Part shown: positions 42,399 to 52,644 of the stretch, one piece after another
Position numbering within the stretch: the first letter of the stretch is position 1
Layout of the letters: each line of letters opens with the position of its first letter
Assembly: GCA_035606695.1 (NCBI GenBank)
Contig: DATNEW010000026.1
Location: forward strand, 62,001-126,000
Source of the DNA: Gemmatimonadaceae bacterium
GTDB lineage: Bacteria > Gemmatimonadota > Gemmatimonadetes > Gemmatimonadales > Gemmatimonadaceae
DNA length: 64,000 nt
Direction: 5' to 3'
Program-made: the position numbers and the translations under genes
Notes under the pieces: model-generated
Seen by the model: only the letters and a program-made list of their open reading frames with translations
Database searches by the model: none
What the model was told of the DNA's origin: nothing

Positions 42399-42802
42399 TC
42401 GAGCAGGGTGAACCCCGCCGTTTCGAAGTGACGATCGAACGCGAACGCCTGCTTGATCCGTTCGCGGCGCATGAGCTCGAAGCTCACAGCGTCCGTAAGC
42501 GAAAATCGCTGGTCGACAAAGCGACGCAGCCAGCGGCCGATGGCTTCACCGACGAGCGCCGAGTCGACGGGAAGCCATTCGTACACTGGATCGTCGAGCA
42601 GGGCGGTGACGGCGCGACGAGCATCGTCACCGCCGCGAAGATACAGCAGGTGCGCGTGCAGTTCGGCGAGCACCAGCATGGTGCCGGCGTAGCGTACGCC
42701 GCTCCGGGCGTTGGCGCGCTGGGTGCGAATGGCGCGGGAATGCCATTGGTCGCGTGGGTTGGCGAGCGCGAGGAGCGCGCTCGTGTCAACGAGAACGCGC
42801 AC
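42395..42802 (-). CDS. vapC: VapC-type PIN-domain toxin
   Basis: A 135-residue PIN-domain ribonuclease. The acidic metal-binding residues are visible in RVLVDTSALLALANP (D6), the glutamate of VLAELHAHLL, the aspartate of FSLTDAVSFELM and the aspartate of FAFDRHFET. VapC toxins cleave tRNA or rRNA when free from antitoxin. It overlaps the upstream antitoxin gene by 17 bases, typical for a VapBC module. Confidence 0.92.
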   Translation of the reverse strand: MRVLVDTSALLALANPRDQWHSRAIRTQRANARSGVRYAGTMLVLAELHAHLLYLRGGDDARRAVTALLDDPVYEWLPVDSALVGEAIGRWLRRFVDQRFSLTDAVSFELMRRERIKQAFAFDRHFETAGFTLLD

Positions 42803-43193
42803 CGCGCCCGGGGCCGCGCTTGCGCGGCCGTTTCGCTTCTCTCAACTCCTTCGGCTCGCCCGATTGCGCTGACGGCACCAATTCGCTCGGCGACTCGGCC
42901 ACCGCGGTGACGCTGCGCTCGTAGGCGTCGTATCCGCCGCCGTACAGGTAGTCGTCGGCGCGTTCGGAGAGATCCGGCGGCCCGTCGACATCCTTGGACA
43001 TCGTGATGAGTAGTTCCATACCGGATACACGGTTCGGCGCGCGAAGCTGCTCCGCCAACGCCCACAGTCCGCGACGGAACAGTTCCGTGCGCGACAGGCC
43101 GGTCTCGTGAGCGAGATCGTCGAGCAACGCGCGGTCCCGGTCACCGAGATAGACGACCGCCTGTTCGCGGACGCGCTTCGGCGTAGCTGACAT
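42786..43193 (-). CDS. vapB: Ribbon-helix-helix antitoxin of the VapBC module
   Basis: A 135-residue protein. The N-terminal QAVVYLGDRDRALLDDLAHE followed by TGLSRTELFRRGLW is a ribbon-helix-helix DNA-binding fold. The remaining acidic/basic tail (EELREAK and RPRKRGPGRG-like) is where the toxin would be bound. It is longer than typical VapB (about 75-90 residues). The promoter region contains two ACATGT cores that are likely operator half-sites. Confidence 0.82.
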   Translation of the reverse strand: MSATPKRVREQAVVYLGDRDRALLDDLAHETGLSRTELFRRGLWALAEQLRAPNRVSGMELLITMSKDVDGPPDLSERADDYLYGGGYDAYERSVTAVAESPSELVPSAQSGEPKELREAKRPRKRGPGRGARSR

Positions 43194-43208
43194 AACGTAC
43201 TCCTCAAG

Positions 43209-43232
43209 TGTACATGTACATCATACATGTGT
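43209..43232. promoter_or_regulatory. Likely VapB operator
   Basis: TGTACATGTACA (43209-43220) is a perfect palindrome. A second ACATGT core lies in ATACATGTGT (43223-43232), 13 bases centre to centre from the first. It is located about 16-39 bases upstream of the vapB ATG, where an autoregulating toxin-antitoxin complex would bind. Binding is inferred. Confidence 0.55.
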
Positions 43233-43349
43233 TCGTTCCCGGGGTCAAGACGAACATCGCCCCGCGCGCAGGCATGATCGGTTCCGCGCGCCTCCAACAC
43301 GCCATCGTCCCGGAGCAATCGGTATCAATCGCTTGCCCGCCCGGCTGGC

Positions 43350-43362
43350 TTAGTTTTCGAGG

Positions 43363-43365
<3 letters not shown>
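43350..43365 (+). promoter_or_regulatory. TTAGTTT motif before glyS
   Basis: TTAGTTTTCGAGGATG ends with the glyS ATG. It matches TTAGTTTGCGCGGATG before trpS at 13 of 16 positions with identical spacing. The GAGG is too close to ATG for a standard Shine-Dalgarno, so a leaderless transcript is possible. The promoter reading is inferred. Confidence 0.35.
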
Positions 43366-44708
<1,343 letters not shown>

Positions 44709-44712
<4 letters not shown>

Positions 44713-46238
44713 GCCCGGTGGCTGCCGGCGCGTTGACGCTCGAGCGTTTGCGGGGCGAGGGTGAGGCATTCTTCACCGAAATCTCGCGCGAATATTATCT
44801 CGCCCACGCGGGGCTCAAGGCGACCGCGGATCTTCAGCCGATCTACGTGAAGTACGCCGACATTCTCGGCCCCGACGCGCTGGCGTTCACGCTCGACATG
44901 TTTCGCGGCTCGACCGAGGGCAGCGAGGAGCATCGCTCGGCGCGGCTGCTGCTCGACTGGACGGCCGAGTCACAGAGCTCGCGCCAGCTGGTGTCGCTCG
45001 ACGAGCGTGAGATCGCGTGGGAGGGAAGCGCGGTCGTCGACGTCGATCAGGGCCGGCGCATTCAGTACGAGGCGGTCTCGATCGAGATGGCGAATGCCGC
45101 GGACCGACGTGACCGGCACGCGATCGAGGCGGCGCGCGCGAAGCTCGTCCAGTCCGGGTTGGCGCCAATCCGCCGCGAACGCACGCAGCGCGAGCGCGAC
45201 ATCACCGAGCAGCTGGGCCTCGCAGCGGGGTACAACCAGACGTGGGAGCTGCTGAGCGGCATCTCGCTCGACGGACTCCGAGCCGAGTGCGAGCAGTTCC
45301 TGCGCGATACGGATGCGTTGTGGAACGAGGTATTGCCGGAGTTCGCCAAGCGCGTGCTCGGCATGACGCCGGCCGAGTTGACGCGCGCCGATGCACTGGC
45401 CCTGTTCCGGGCGCGCGAGTTCGACGCGTACTTCCCGCCGGCGCGGATGGAGGAATCGATCGCGCGGCAGGTGCGCGAGATGGGCGTCGATCCGCTCGCG
45501 TCGGGGCGCGTGATTCTCGACACCAGCGAGCGCGAAGGGAAGCGCGGCCGCGCGTTCTGCTCGCCGGTGCGCATTCCGGACGAGGTGTATCTGGTCTTGC
45601 GGCCGCACGGCGGCCAGTCGGACTGGACCACGTTTCTGCACGAGCTGGGACACGCGCTCCACTTCGCGTACATGCGTCCCGACCTGGCGTTCGAGTATCG
45701 CTGCCTGGGCGACAGCTCGATCACGGAAGGCTATGCGATGCTGTTCGACCACCGCATGGAGGACGCGGGGTGGCTCAAACGGTACACGGAGCTCGGGGCG
45801 ACGAACCTACAGCCGTTCGTGCGTGCGTCGGGATTCGAGGAGCTGCATTTCCTGCGCCGGTATTGCGCAAAGTTGATTTATGAAGTTCAAATGTACGCGA
45901 CGGACGACTGGAACACGGTGCCCGATCTCTACGTCGACGTGCTGACGTCGGCGACGACGTTTCGCTACGACCGCGCGGACGCCTTCGTCGACGTCGATGC
46001 GCGGTTCTATGCGGCGCGCTATCTCCGCGCGTGGCAGTTGCAGGCGCTGATCAACGAAACGCTCGTCGAACGCTACGATATGGATTGGTGGCGCAATCCG
46101 CGCGCGGGGCCGTGGATCTGTTCGGCGTTGTTTGGTGAAGGGCAGCGCGAGTTGGCGCACGAGCAGGCGCAGCGCGTGGCGGGGAAGCCGTTGTCGTTTG
46201 CGCCGCTGGTGCGGGCGGTGGAGCGGATGCTGGGGTAG
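44709..46238 (+). CDS. M3-like zinc metallopeptidase
   Basis: A 509-residue cytoplasmic peptidase. The catalytic zinc site is HELGHALHF at about residue 311, with the third ligand expected in [16 protein letters not shown] about 30 residues later. The all-helical N-terminal part resembles oligoendopeptidase-like enzymes. It starts with GTG overlapping the glyS stop, a consistent operon signal. The substrate is unknown. No signal peptide. Confidence 0.88.
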
Positions 46239-46284
46239 GGCAGCGCAGTCACCCCGCGCGGAGGCGCGTGGCGCTCCGCCTTTT

Positions 46285-46401
46285 GTCATCCCGAGCGGAG
46301 GCGCGTAGCGCCGGAGTCGAGGGACCCCCGTCCCGACGGAGAAGCCGTACGGAGCGCTCCGCTGAGCCAGGGGTCCTTCGTTGCGCTCCGCTCAGGACGA
46401 C
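46285..46401. repeat. Intergenic palindromic repeat, copy I
   Basis: Starts GTCATCCCGAGCGGAGGCGC and ends CGCTCCGCTCAGGACGAC, with internal GGGACCCCCGTCCC. It shares the internal design of copy D (25302). A partial extra left end, CGCGCGGAGGCGCGTGGCGC, precedes it at about 46255. It lies between convergent genes. Confidence 0.75.
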
Positions 46402-46461
46402 ACAGGAAAATGATGCTCGTTCACGATGACAAACGAGCTGCACCTACAATTGCGGGTGCAC

Positions 46462-48882
46462 CTACTCCAACCGCATCGCCGTCAGCGGATCGACCCGCGA
46501 CGCTCGCACCGCCGGTACCAAGCTCGCCGTCAACGCCGCGAGCACGATCAGCGTCGTGACGCCAATCCATGTCGCCGGATCGTGCACGCCGATGCCGTAC
46601 AGCATGCCTGCCACGAATCGCGTGAGCAGCGACGCCGCGACGAGGCCGACTGCCACGCCCGTCGCCGCGAGCTTCGCGGCGTCCCACAACACCATGCGCG
46701 TGACGTCGCCGCCCTTCGCGCCCAACGCCATGCGAATACCGAGCTCGCGCGTTCGCTGCGCGACGCCGTACGACATCACGCCGTACACACCGGCCGACGA
46801 GAGCAGCGTCGCGAGAATCGCGAACACGGCGAGGAGCGACAGCGTGAGCTTGCGTGCCTGGAGCGATTCGGACATCACCTGCTCCATCGATTCCAGCTGC
46901 GCGATCGGTTGATTCGGCGCGATGTCGTGAATGACCTGGCGCACTGAGGGCACCAGGGCCTCGGGATCGCCCTGCGTCGCGACGAGCATCGTCATGTTGC
47001 CCAGCTGCCACGGCTGCTGCGCGGCCGGAACGTAAATGCCCGGGGACGGCGTGCCCTCGAGCCCCGCTTCGCGAATGTCGGCCGCGACGCCGACGATCGT
47101 CGCCGGCTTGTCGGTCCACGGCATCAACTGGTGGCCAATCGGATTGTCGGTGAAATACTTCTTCGCGAACGTTTCGTTGATCACCACCACCGGTTGCTGC
47201 CCAAGGACGTCGGCGTCGGTGATACCGCGGCCCGACTTGATCGTGATGCCGAACGTCCGGAAAAAGTCGGAGCCGACCACACGGAACTCGCCGAACGGCT
47301 GCCGCGTCGGATCCGTCTCCGTCGGCCTTCCCACGATTTCGAAGCTGCCGTTCGTCCCCCAGCTTTGCGCCGGCAGAAGCGAGATCATCGACACGCTGCG
47401 CACGCCTGGAATCGCGCGCAGACGATCCGTCACCGGGCCGAAGAATCCAGTGTAGCGCGCGCTGTCACCGAACTGTCCCGTGGGCGCCGACACCTTGAAC
47501 GTCAGCAGGCGATCGGTCTTGAAACCCGGATCGGTATTCACGACGGCGACGAACGCGCGAACCACGAGTCCCGCACCAATCAGCAGGACCACCGAGAGCG
47601 CGATCTCCGTGGCGATGAACGTGTTGAGCGTGCGATGCTGCCGCCGGCTCGTGCCGCCGCGGCCCGCGGTCTCGGTGAGATCCTGCCGGAGATCGACGTC
47701 GCTCGAGCGCAGCGCCGGCACGATGCCGAACACGATTCCCGTGACGCACGAAACGCCGAACGCGAACAACAAGACGCTGGCATTGAGATGGACCGTCTCC
47801 GCCCGCGGGAGCGCGGCCGCGGCATAGGTGAGAATTGCGTGCAGTCCCCAGTAGGCCACGAGTAAGCCGAGCAACCCGCCGCTCACGGCGAGCAGGATGC
47901 TTTCCGTCAACAGCTGTCGAACGAGCCGTGCGCGCTCGGCGCCGAGCGCGGTGCGAATTGCCACCTCACGCGTGCGACCGGCGGCACGCGCGAGCAACAG
48001 ATTCGCGACGTTCGCGCATGCGATGAGCAGCACCATGCCCACCGCGCCGAGCAGCAGCATGAGCGTCGGGCGAACGCGGCCGACAACAATGGTGTTGAGC
48101 GGCACCATCTGCAGCAGGCGATCCTTCTGCTGATCGGGAAAATCGCGCGCGAGCTGTTTGGCGAGTGGATCGAGCCGCGCGTTCGCGGCGACCGAGTCGA
48201 TGCCCGGCCTGAGCCGCCCGACGACCTGCAGCCAATGACTGCCGCGCTGCTTGAGATTATCGGGCGTGAACACGAGCGGCACCCACACGTCGTTGTGCGA
48301 GGCGGAGATCGGGAAATCGAACGTCGACGGCATGACGCCGATCACGGTGAACGCCCGATTGTCGAGTGAGATCGTTTGGCCGATGAGGTGTGGATCGCCC
48401 GCGTAGCGTCGGCGCCAGAAGCCTTCGCTCAGAATGGCGACGTCGTGTCCGGCCTGATCTTCGCCAGGCGCGAAGGTGCGGCCGATCAACGGCCGCGATC
48501 CGAGCACATCGAAGAACTCGGCGGTCGCGCGGACCTGTTTCACACGTTCGGGCTGGCCAGTGCCGCCGAGGTCGGCGCCGCCGCCATTGTACGCGGCCAT
48601 CGATACGAACGCCGTGTTCCGTGCCTTGATGTCGAGGTAATTGGGCACCGACACCGACCCGAGGCCGCGCTTGCCGTTGTAGATCCCGGCTTCGTACAGC
48701 TTGGCGAGATGCGATGGATCGCGATACGGCAGCGACTCCAGCAGGACGGCCCGAACGACGGTGAAGATCGCGGTGTTGGCGCCGATGCCGAGGGCCAGGC
48801 AGAGGATCGCGATGGCGGTGGTGCCGCGCTGCTTGCGGAGCGAACGCGCGGCGAAGCGGAGGTCCTGGAGAAGCGTGTCCAT
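46462..48882 (-). CDS. ADOP-family ABC transporter permease (FtsX/MacB-like)
   Basis: An 806-residue inner-membrane permease with two MacB-PCD/FtsX units. Each has a signature: LRFAARSLRKQRGTTAIAIL near the start, then a periplasmic domain, helices around 280-420, the second PCD domain (about 470-660), and the final FtsX block with GVYGVMSYGVAQRTRELGIR and SRVDPLTAMRLE at the C-terminus. ADOP proteins are abundant in Acidobacteria and Gemmatimonadota and are thought to export substrates or act with a separate ATPase, which is absent here. It starts 54 bases from the divergent SDR gene. Confidence 0.95.
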   Translation of the reverse strand: MDTLLQDLRFAARSLRKQRGTTAIAILCLALGIGANTAIFTVVRAVLLESLPYRDPSHLAKLYEAGIYNGKRGLGSVSVPNYLDIKARNTAFVSMAAYNGGGADLGGTGQPERVKQVRATAEFFDVLGSRPLIGRTFAPGEDQAGHDVAILSEGFWRRRYAGDPHLIGQTISLDNRAFTVIGVMPSTFDFPISASHNDVWVPLVFTPDNLKQRGSHWLQVVGRLRPGIDSVAANARLDPLAKQLARDFPDQQKDRLLQMVPLNTIVVGRVRPTLMLLLGAVGMVLLIACANVANLLLARAAGRTREVAIRTALGAERARLVRQLLTESILLAVSGGLLGLLVAYWGLHAILTYAAAALPRAETVHLNASVLLFAFGVSCVTGIVFGIVPALRSSDVDLRQDLTETAGRGGTSRRQHRTLNTFIATEIALSVVLLIGAGLVVRAFVAVVNTDPGFKTDRLLTFKVSAPTGQFGDSARYTGFFGPVTDRLRAIPGVRSVSMISLLPAQSWGTNGSFEIVGRPTETDPTRQPFGEFRVVGSDFFRTFGITIKSGRGITDADVLGQQPVVVINETFAKKYFTDNPIGHQLMPWTDKPATIVGVAADIREAGLEGTPSPGIYVPAAQQPWQLGNMTMLVATQGDPEALVPSVRQVIHDIAPNQPIAQLESMEQVMSESLQARKLTLSLLAVFAILATLLSSAGVYGVMSYGVAQRTRELGIRMALGAKGGDVTRMVLWDAAKLAATGVAVGLVAASLLTRFVAGMLYGIGVHDPATWIGVTTLIVLAALTASLVPAVRASRVDPLTAMRLE

Positions 48883-48936
48883 GCATTCACCGACAAGGAA
48901 AACCGGAAAAAGGTTGGACCCGAGTACATTCCTTAC

Positions 48937-49632
48937 ATGCCCCTACCTCTGGCCGTCGTCACCGGTGCATCGCGCGGCATTGGCCGGGCTATCGCGCTGC
49001 GCTTGTGCTCCCAGTACGAGATCGTCGCGGTTGCGCGATCGGACGACGAGCTGGAGTCGCTGGCGCAGGACATCGAGAACTTAGGCGGTGCGTGCCGGCC
49101 GCGCACGGTCGACATCACCGATCCCGAAGCGGTTCGCGCCGCCCTTGGCGACATCGAAGCGAAAGTCCTCGTCAACAACGCCGGCGTCGGGGTCATCAAG
49201 CCGCTGATGGAGATGAGCCGCGACGAATGGCGGCGGATGGTCGACGTCAACGTCAACGCACTCTTCGACGTCACACGCACCGTGCTGCCGGGCATGCTGC
49301 GGCTCGGACCCGGGGGACACGTCGTCGTCATCGGTTCGATCGCGGGACGGAGCGCCTTCGTGGGCGGCACCTGCTACACCGGCACCAAGGCGGCCGTACA
49401 GTCGTTCACCGAATGTCTCATGCTCGAGCTTCGCGAGCATGGCATCAAGGTGTCGGTGGTGAATCCGGGCGGCGTCGCGTCCGACTTCGGCAGCGGCGGC
49501 TTCGGCGATCAGAGCTTGAAGCTCAAGCCCGAGGACGTCGCCGACGCCGTCGCGAAGGTCATCGACACGCCGCCCGACGTGCTGATCCACCGCGTGGAAG
49601 TCCGCACGCTCACCGTACCCAAGAAGAACTGA
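48937..49632 (+). CDS. Short-chain dehydrogenase/reductase
   Basis: A 231-residue classical SDR. The cofactor motif TGASRGIGRA, NNAGVG, catalytic Ser in IGSIAGRSA and YTGTK (Y147, K151) are all present. The late PEDVADAVAKVIDTPPDVLIH is typical of the sepiapterin-reductase-like subgroup. The substrate cannot be named. It is followed at 47 bases by the histidine kinase and may share its transcript. Confidence 0.93.
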   Translation: MPLPLAVVTGASRGIGRAIALRLCSQYEIVAVARSDDELESLAQDIENLGGACRPRTVDITDPEAVRAALGDIEAKVLVNNAGVGVIKPLMEMSRDEWRRMVDVNVNALFDVTRTVLPGMLRLGPGGHVVVIGSIAGRSAFVGGTCYTGTKAAVQSFTECLMLELREHGIKVSVVNPGGVASDFGSGGFGDQSLKLKPEDVADAVAKVIDTPPDVLIHRVEVRTLTVPKKN

Positions 49633-49679
49633 ATTCGGTAGTTTCCGAGCGGTAATCGACGCACCATCCAGCAACACAC

Positions 49680-50996
49680 ATGTCGACGAGCTCGAACTCC
49701 GAACGCATTCGCACGCCGGAAGAGCCGGCGGATGTCGGACTCCGCGAGTTGATGGCGGTCCGGGAGGTGGCGCACGCCTTCCACACCGCCAAGCGGCCGG
49801 AAGAGGTGTTCCAGATCGCGCTCGACCGGGTGAGCCCGCTGATCGGCGCCACGTTCGCGTGTGTCTTCGCGGTCGGCGAGGGCGAGGACAACATGCACCT
49901 GGCCGCGGTGCACAACTGGCCGCAGCGCTACGCCAAGTTTCTTCGGCAGATGCGCGTGCGGCTGGGCGCGGGCCCCAGCGGACAAGCGGCGAGCGAACGC
50001 AAGTTGATCGAAGTACCGGACGTGTTCGCGGACGCCGGCGCGGGCGATTGGCAGGAAGTCGCGATGGAGCTCGGATTCCGGTCGATCGTCGCGCTGCCGC
50101 TGCAAGCCGGCGACACGGTGCTCGGCGCCCTGACGTTTTACTTCGCTTCGCCGCGCGCGATCGGACCCGACTCACGGCATTTGATGCGGATCGTCGCCGA
50201 TCAGATGGCGGCATCGGCCGAGAAGGCGCGCTTGATCCAGAATCTGGAACAAGCGAACGCGGCGCTCAGCACGAGCAACGCGGAGCTCGAGCGGCAATAC
50301 GCCGATCTCCTCGAAGCGCGGCGCGTCAAGGATGAATTCCTCTCGAACATCTCACACGAGCTGCGCACGCCGCTCACGGCCGTGATCGGCTACATTTCGC
50401 TCATGCAGGAAGGGCTTGCCGGTCCCATGACCGACGAGCAGCAGAACACGCTCGATCAGGTCAAGGGGTCGAGCGAGCAGCTGCTCTCGCTGATCGGCGA
50501 TCTGCTCCAGCTCACGGCGCTCAAGCGCGGCGACGTCGAGGCGGCCTTCTCGGACGTCGATCCGCGGCAGCCGCTGCGCGATGCGGTGGCCGCGACCACG
50601 CCGCGCGACGGCGTGACGCTCGACGTGCGCGAGCCGAGCGACGTGCCGATGATGCGTACTGATGCGCGGCTCGTGACGCGAACGTTGCGCGCGCTGCTCG
50701 ACAACGCGGTCAAGTTCACGCGTGAAGGGAGCGTTCACGCGTCGCTGCACGTCGACGGCGATCGGGTCGCGTACGTGATCGAGGATACGGGAATCGGTAT
50801 CCCCGAGGACGCGCACCGGTTGGTGTTCGAGGAGTTTCGGCAGGTGGATGGTTCGACCACACGCGAGTTCGGCGGCTCGGGACTTGGTCTCGCGCTCGCT
50901 CGGCGGCTTGCGCGGATGCTGCACGGAGACATTTCGTTGACGTCGTCGCCCGGTCAGGGCTCGACGTTCCGGTTGGAGTTACCACTGAGGTCGTGA
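49680..50996 (+). CDS. Cytoplasmic sensor histidine kinase with GAF domain
   Basis: A 438-residue protein without membrane helices. A GAF domain (about 25-185, with FACVFAVGEGED) senses an unknown small molecule or redox state. A coiled coil leads to HisKA with the phosphoacceptor H226 in SNISHELRTPLTAVIGY. The ATPase domain has N-box LRALLDNAVKFT, G1 EDTGIGIP and G2 GGSGLGLALA. No response regulator lies nearby. Only seven bases separate it from the following gene, so it could be cotranscribed with the MoxR operon. Confidence 0.93.
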   Translation: MSTSSNSERIRTPEEPADVGLRELMAVREVAHAFHTAKRPEEVFQIALDRVSPLIGATFACVFAVGEGEDNMHLAAVHNWPQRYAKFLRQMRVRLGAGPSGQAASERKLIEVPDVFADAGAGDWQEVAMELGFRSIVALPLQAGDTVLGALTFYFASPRAIGPDSRHLMRIVADQMAASAEKARLIQNLEQANAALSTSNAELERQYADLLEARRVKDEFLSNISHELRTPLTAVIGYISLMQEGLAGPMTDEQQNTLDQVKGSSEQLLSLIGDLLQLTALKRGDVEAAFSDVDPRQPLRDAVAATTPRDGVTLDVREPSDVPMMRTDARLVTRTLRALLDNAVKFTREGSVHASLHVDGDRVAYVIEDTGIGIPEDAHRLVFEEFRQVDGSTTREFGGSGLGLALARRLARMLHGDISLTSSPGQGSTFRLELPLRS

Positions 50997-51003
50997 TACA
51001 CGC

Positions 51004-51285
51004 ATGCACAGCGCACAAACCCTTCAGGAAACTGTCACGAGCCTGAGCGGCGACGAAGTCGTGTCGCGCGCCAAGGCCTTCTTCTCGAATCGTCCGACGC
51101 TGTATGCGGCGTTCATCGATCGCGAAGGTCCGAGCTTCGTGTCGTTTCGCGGCCAGGGCACGGAAGAGCTGGTGATCGGCGTCGCGCCGGCTGATGGTGG
51201 TGGCACGCGCGTCACCGGATCCACGTACCTCTTCGACATGCAGGTGTCGCGTTTCTTCGCGACGCTGCCGCCGGTGGGCGCGTGA
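51004..51285 (+). CDS. Small hypothetical protein, first gene of the MoxR operon
   Basis: A 93-residue soluble protein I cannot place. An N-terminal helix (LQETVTSLSGDEVVSRAKAF) leads to a beta-rich part containing AAFIDREGPSFVSFRGQGTE and TRVTGSTYLFDMQVSRFF. It could be a small ligand- or protein-binding module. The ATGA overlap with the ubiquitin-like gene shows that both are produced together. Confidence 0.7.
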   Translation: MHSAQTLQETVTSLSGDEVVSRAKAFFSNRPTLYAAFIDREGPSFVSFRGQGTEELVIGVAPADGGGTRVTGSTYLFDMQVSRFFATLPPVGA

Positions 51286-51614
51286 TGAAGGCGCCGTTCG
51301 TCTCGAACCTTCGCGCGCGCAAATCGACGATCACCCTCGCGCCCGAGGGCGCCGCGGACGCGATCACCATCCGCGTCGAGATGCCTGAAGTGTGGGACGT
51401 CGTGCGCATCGTCGTGCTGCCCACCGACAGCGTGCTCGAGGTGAAACAGCGCGCGCTCGCCGCGTTGTATCCCGAGAGCGACGTCCTCGAGGAGTTCGTG
51501 CTCAAGCTGCGCGGCTGGGTCGTGCTCGACGAGATGGCGTCGCTGGCGGACGCCGGCGTCGTGAACGGATCGATCCTGCTGCTGACGCACCGCCGGCGCC
51601 GGCCGGTGCGGTAG
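51282..51614 (+). CDS. Ubiquitin-like beta-grasp protein
   Basis: A 110-residue protein. After an N-terminal extension (about residues 1-30), VRIVVLPTDSVLEVKQRALA and FVLKLRGWVVLDEMASLADA, then GVVNGSILLLTHRRRR, follow the ubiquitin layout: first strand, helix with xEVKxx, strand ending in a Gly-containing turn, LxDxxSLxDxGIxxGSxLxL. The C-terminus is Arg-rich (RRRRPVR) with no GlyGly, so conjugation in the eukaryotic way is not expected from this form. It is encoded between a small unknown protein and a MoxR ATPase. A YukD-like scaffold role is one alternative. Confidence 0.7.
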   Translation: MMKAPFVSNLRARKSTITLAPEGAADAITIRVEMPEVWDVVRIVVLPTDSVLEVKQRALAALYPESDVLEEFVLKLRGWVVLDEMASLADAGVVNGSILLLTHRRRRPVR

Positions 51615-51624
51615 CCGCTCGCGC

Positions 51625-52644
51625 ATGGCGGCCGTACCGGCAACACTCCTGTCACGACGGGACGCGCTGGTGGCGGCCGCGGGGCGGCTGCGCGCCGAAG
51701 TACGGCGTCGCATCGTCGGTCAGGAGCAAGTGCTCGACGAGCTGCTCGCGGCGCTCATCGCCGGCGGCCACGCGCTGCTCGTCGGCGTTCCGGGACTTGC
51801 AAAAACTCTAATGGTCCGCTCGCTCGCCGAAGCGGTCCATCTCGATTTCCGGCGCATTCAGTTCACGCCCGATCTCGTGCCGAGCGACATCACGGGCACC
51901 GAGATTCTGGAAGAAGACTCGGCGACGGGCGGCCGCAGCTTTCGCTTCGTGCGCGGGCCGATCTTCGCCAACATCGTGCTCGCCGACGAGATCAACCGCG
52001 CGCCGCCGCGCACGCAGGCCGCGCTGCTCGAAGCGATGCAGGAGCATAGCGTGACCGCGAGCGGCGACACGATGCGCCTGCCCGAACCGTTCTTCGTGCT
52101 CGCGACGCAGAATCCAATCGAGCAGGAAGGCACTTACCCGCTGCCCGAAGCGCAGCTCGATCGCTTTCTGTTCGACATTCGCGTCGGCTACCCGCGCGAG
52201 GATGAAGAAATCGCCATTCTCCGCAGCACGACCGGCGTGAACAGCGAGTCGATCGCACCGGTACTCGGCGCCGACGAGCTGCTTGCGCTCCAACAGCTCG
52301 CACGCGAAGTCGTCGCGAGCGAATCGGTGCTGCGGTACGCGGCCGCACTGGTGCGCGCGACGCGTCCCGATGAATCCGCCGCGCCCGAGCTGGTGCACCA
52401 GTACGTTCGCTGGGGCGCCGGTCCGCGCGCCGGCCAATCGCTGGTGCTTGGCGCCAAGGCCAACGCGCTGCTCGACGGGCGACTCGCCGTGTCGCCGACC
52501 GACATCAAGCGCGTTGCGCGTCCGGTGTTGCGGCACCGCGTGCTGCCGAACTTCGCCGCCGAAGCCGAGGGCGTGAACGTGGAACGGATCATCGAGGACT
52601 TGCTGGCGCGTATCGAGCCGCCGCGCAGCGACATTCGCGTGTGA
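51625..52644 (+). CDS. MoxR-family AAA+ ATPase
   Basis: A 339-residue AAA+ chaperone. Walker A is GVPGLAKTLM (about residues 54-63) with the family's A in place of G. Walker B is NIVLADEINRAPPRTQAALL, and the sensor region is FFVLATQNPIEQEGTYPLPE, with the C-terminal lid VLRHRVLPNFAAEAEG. MoxR enzymes work with von Willebrand factor A proteins, and the following DUF58 gene supplies one. CTA-ATG codons at 51808-51813 form a low-GC patch. Confidence 0.95.
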   Translation: MAAVPATLLSRRDALVAAAGRLRAEVRRRIVGQEQVLDELLAALIAGGHALLVGVPGLAKTLMVRSLAEAVHLDFRRIQFTPDLVPSDITGTEILEEDSATGGRSFRFVRGPIFANIVLADEINRAPPRTQAALLEAMQEHSVTASGDTMRLPEPFFVLATQNPIEQEGTYPLPEAQLDRFLFDIRVGYPREDEEIAILRSTTGVNSESIAPVLGADELLALQQLAREVVASESVLRYAAALVRATRPDESAAPELVHQYVRWGAGPRAGQSLVLGAKANALLDGRLAVSPTDIKRVARPVLRHRVLPNFAAEAEGVNVERIIEDLLARIEPPRSDIRV

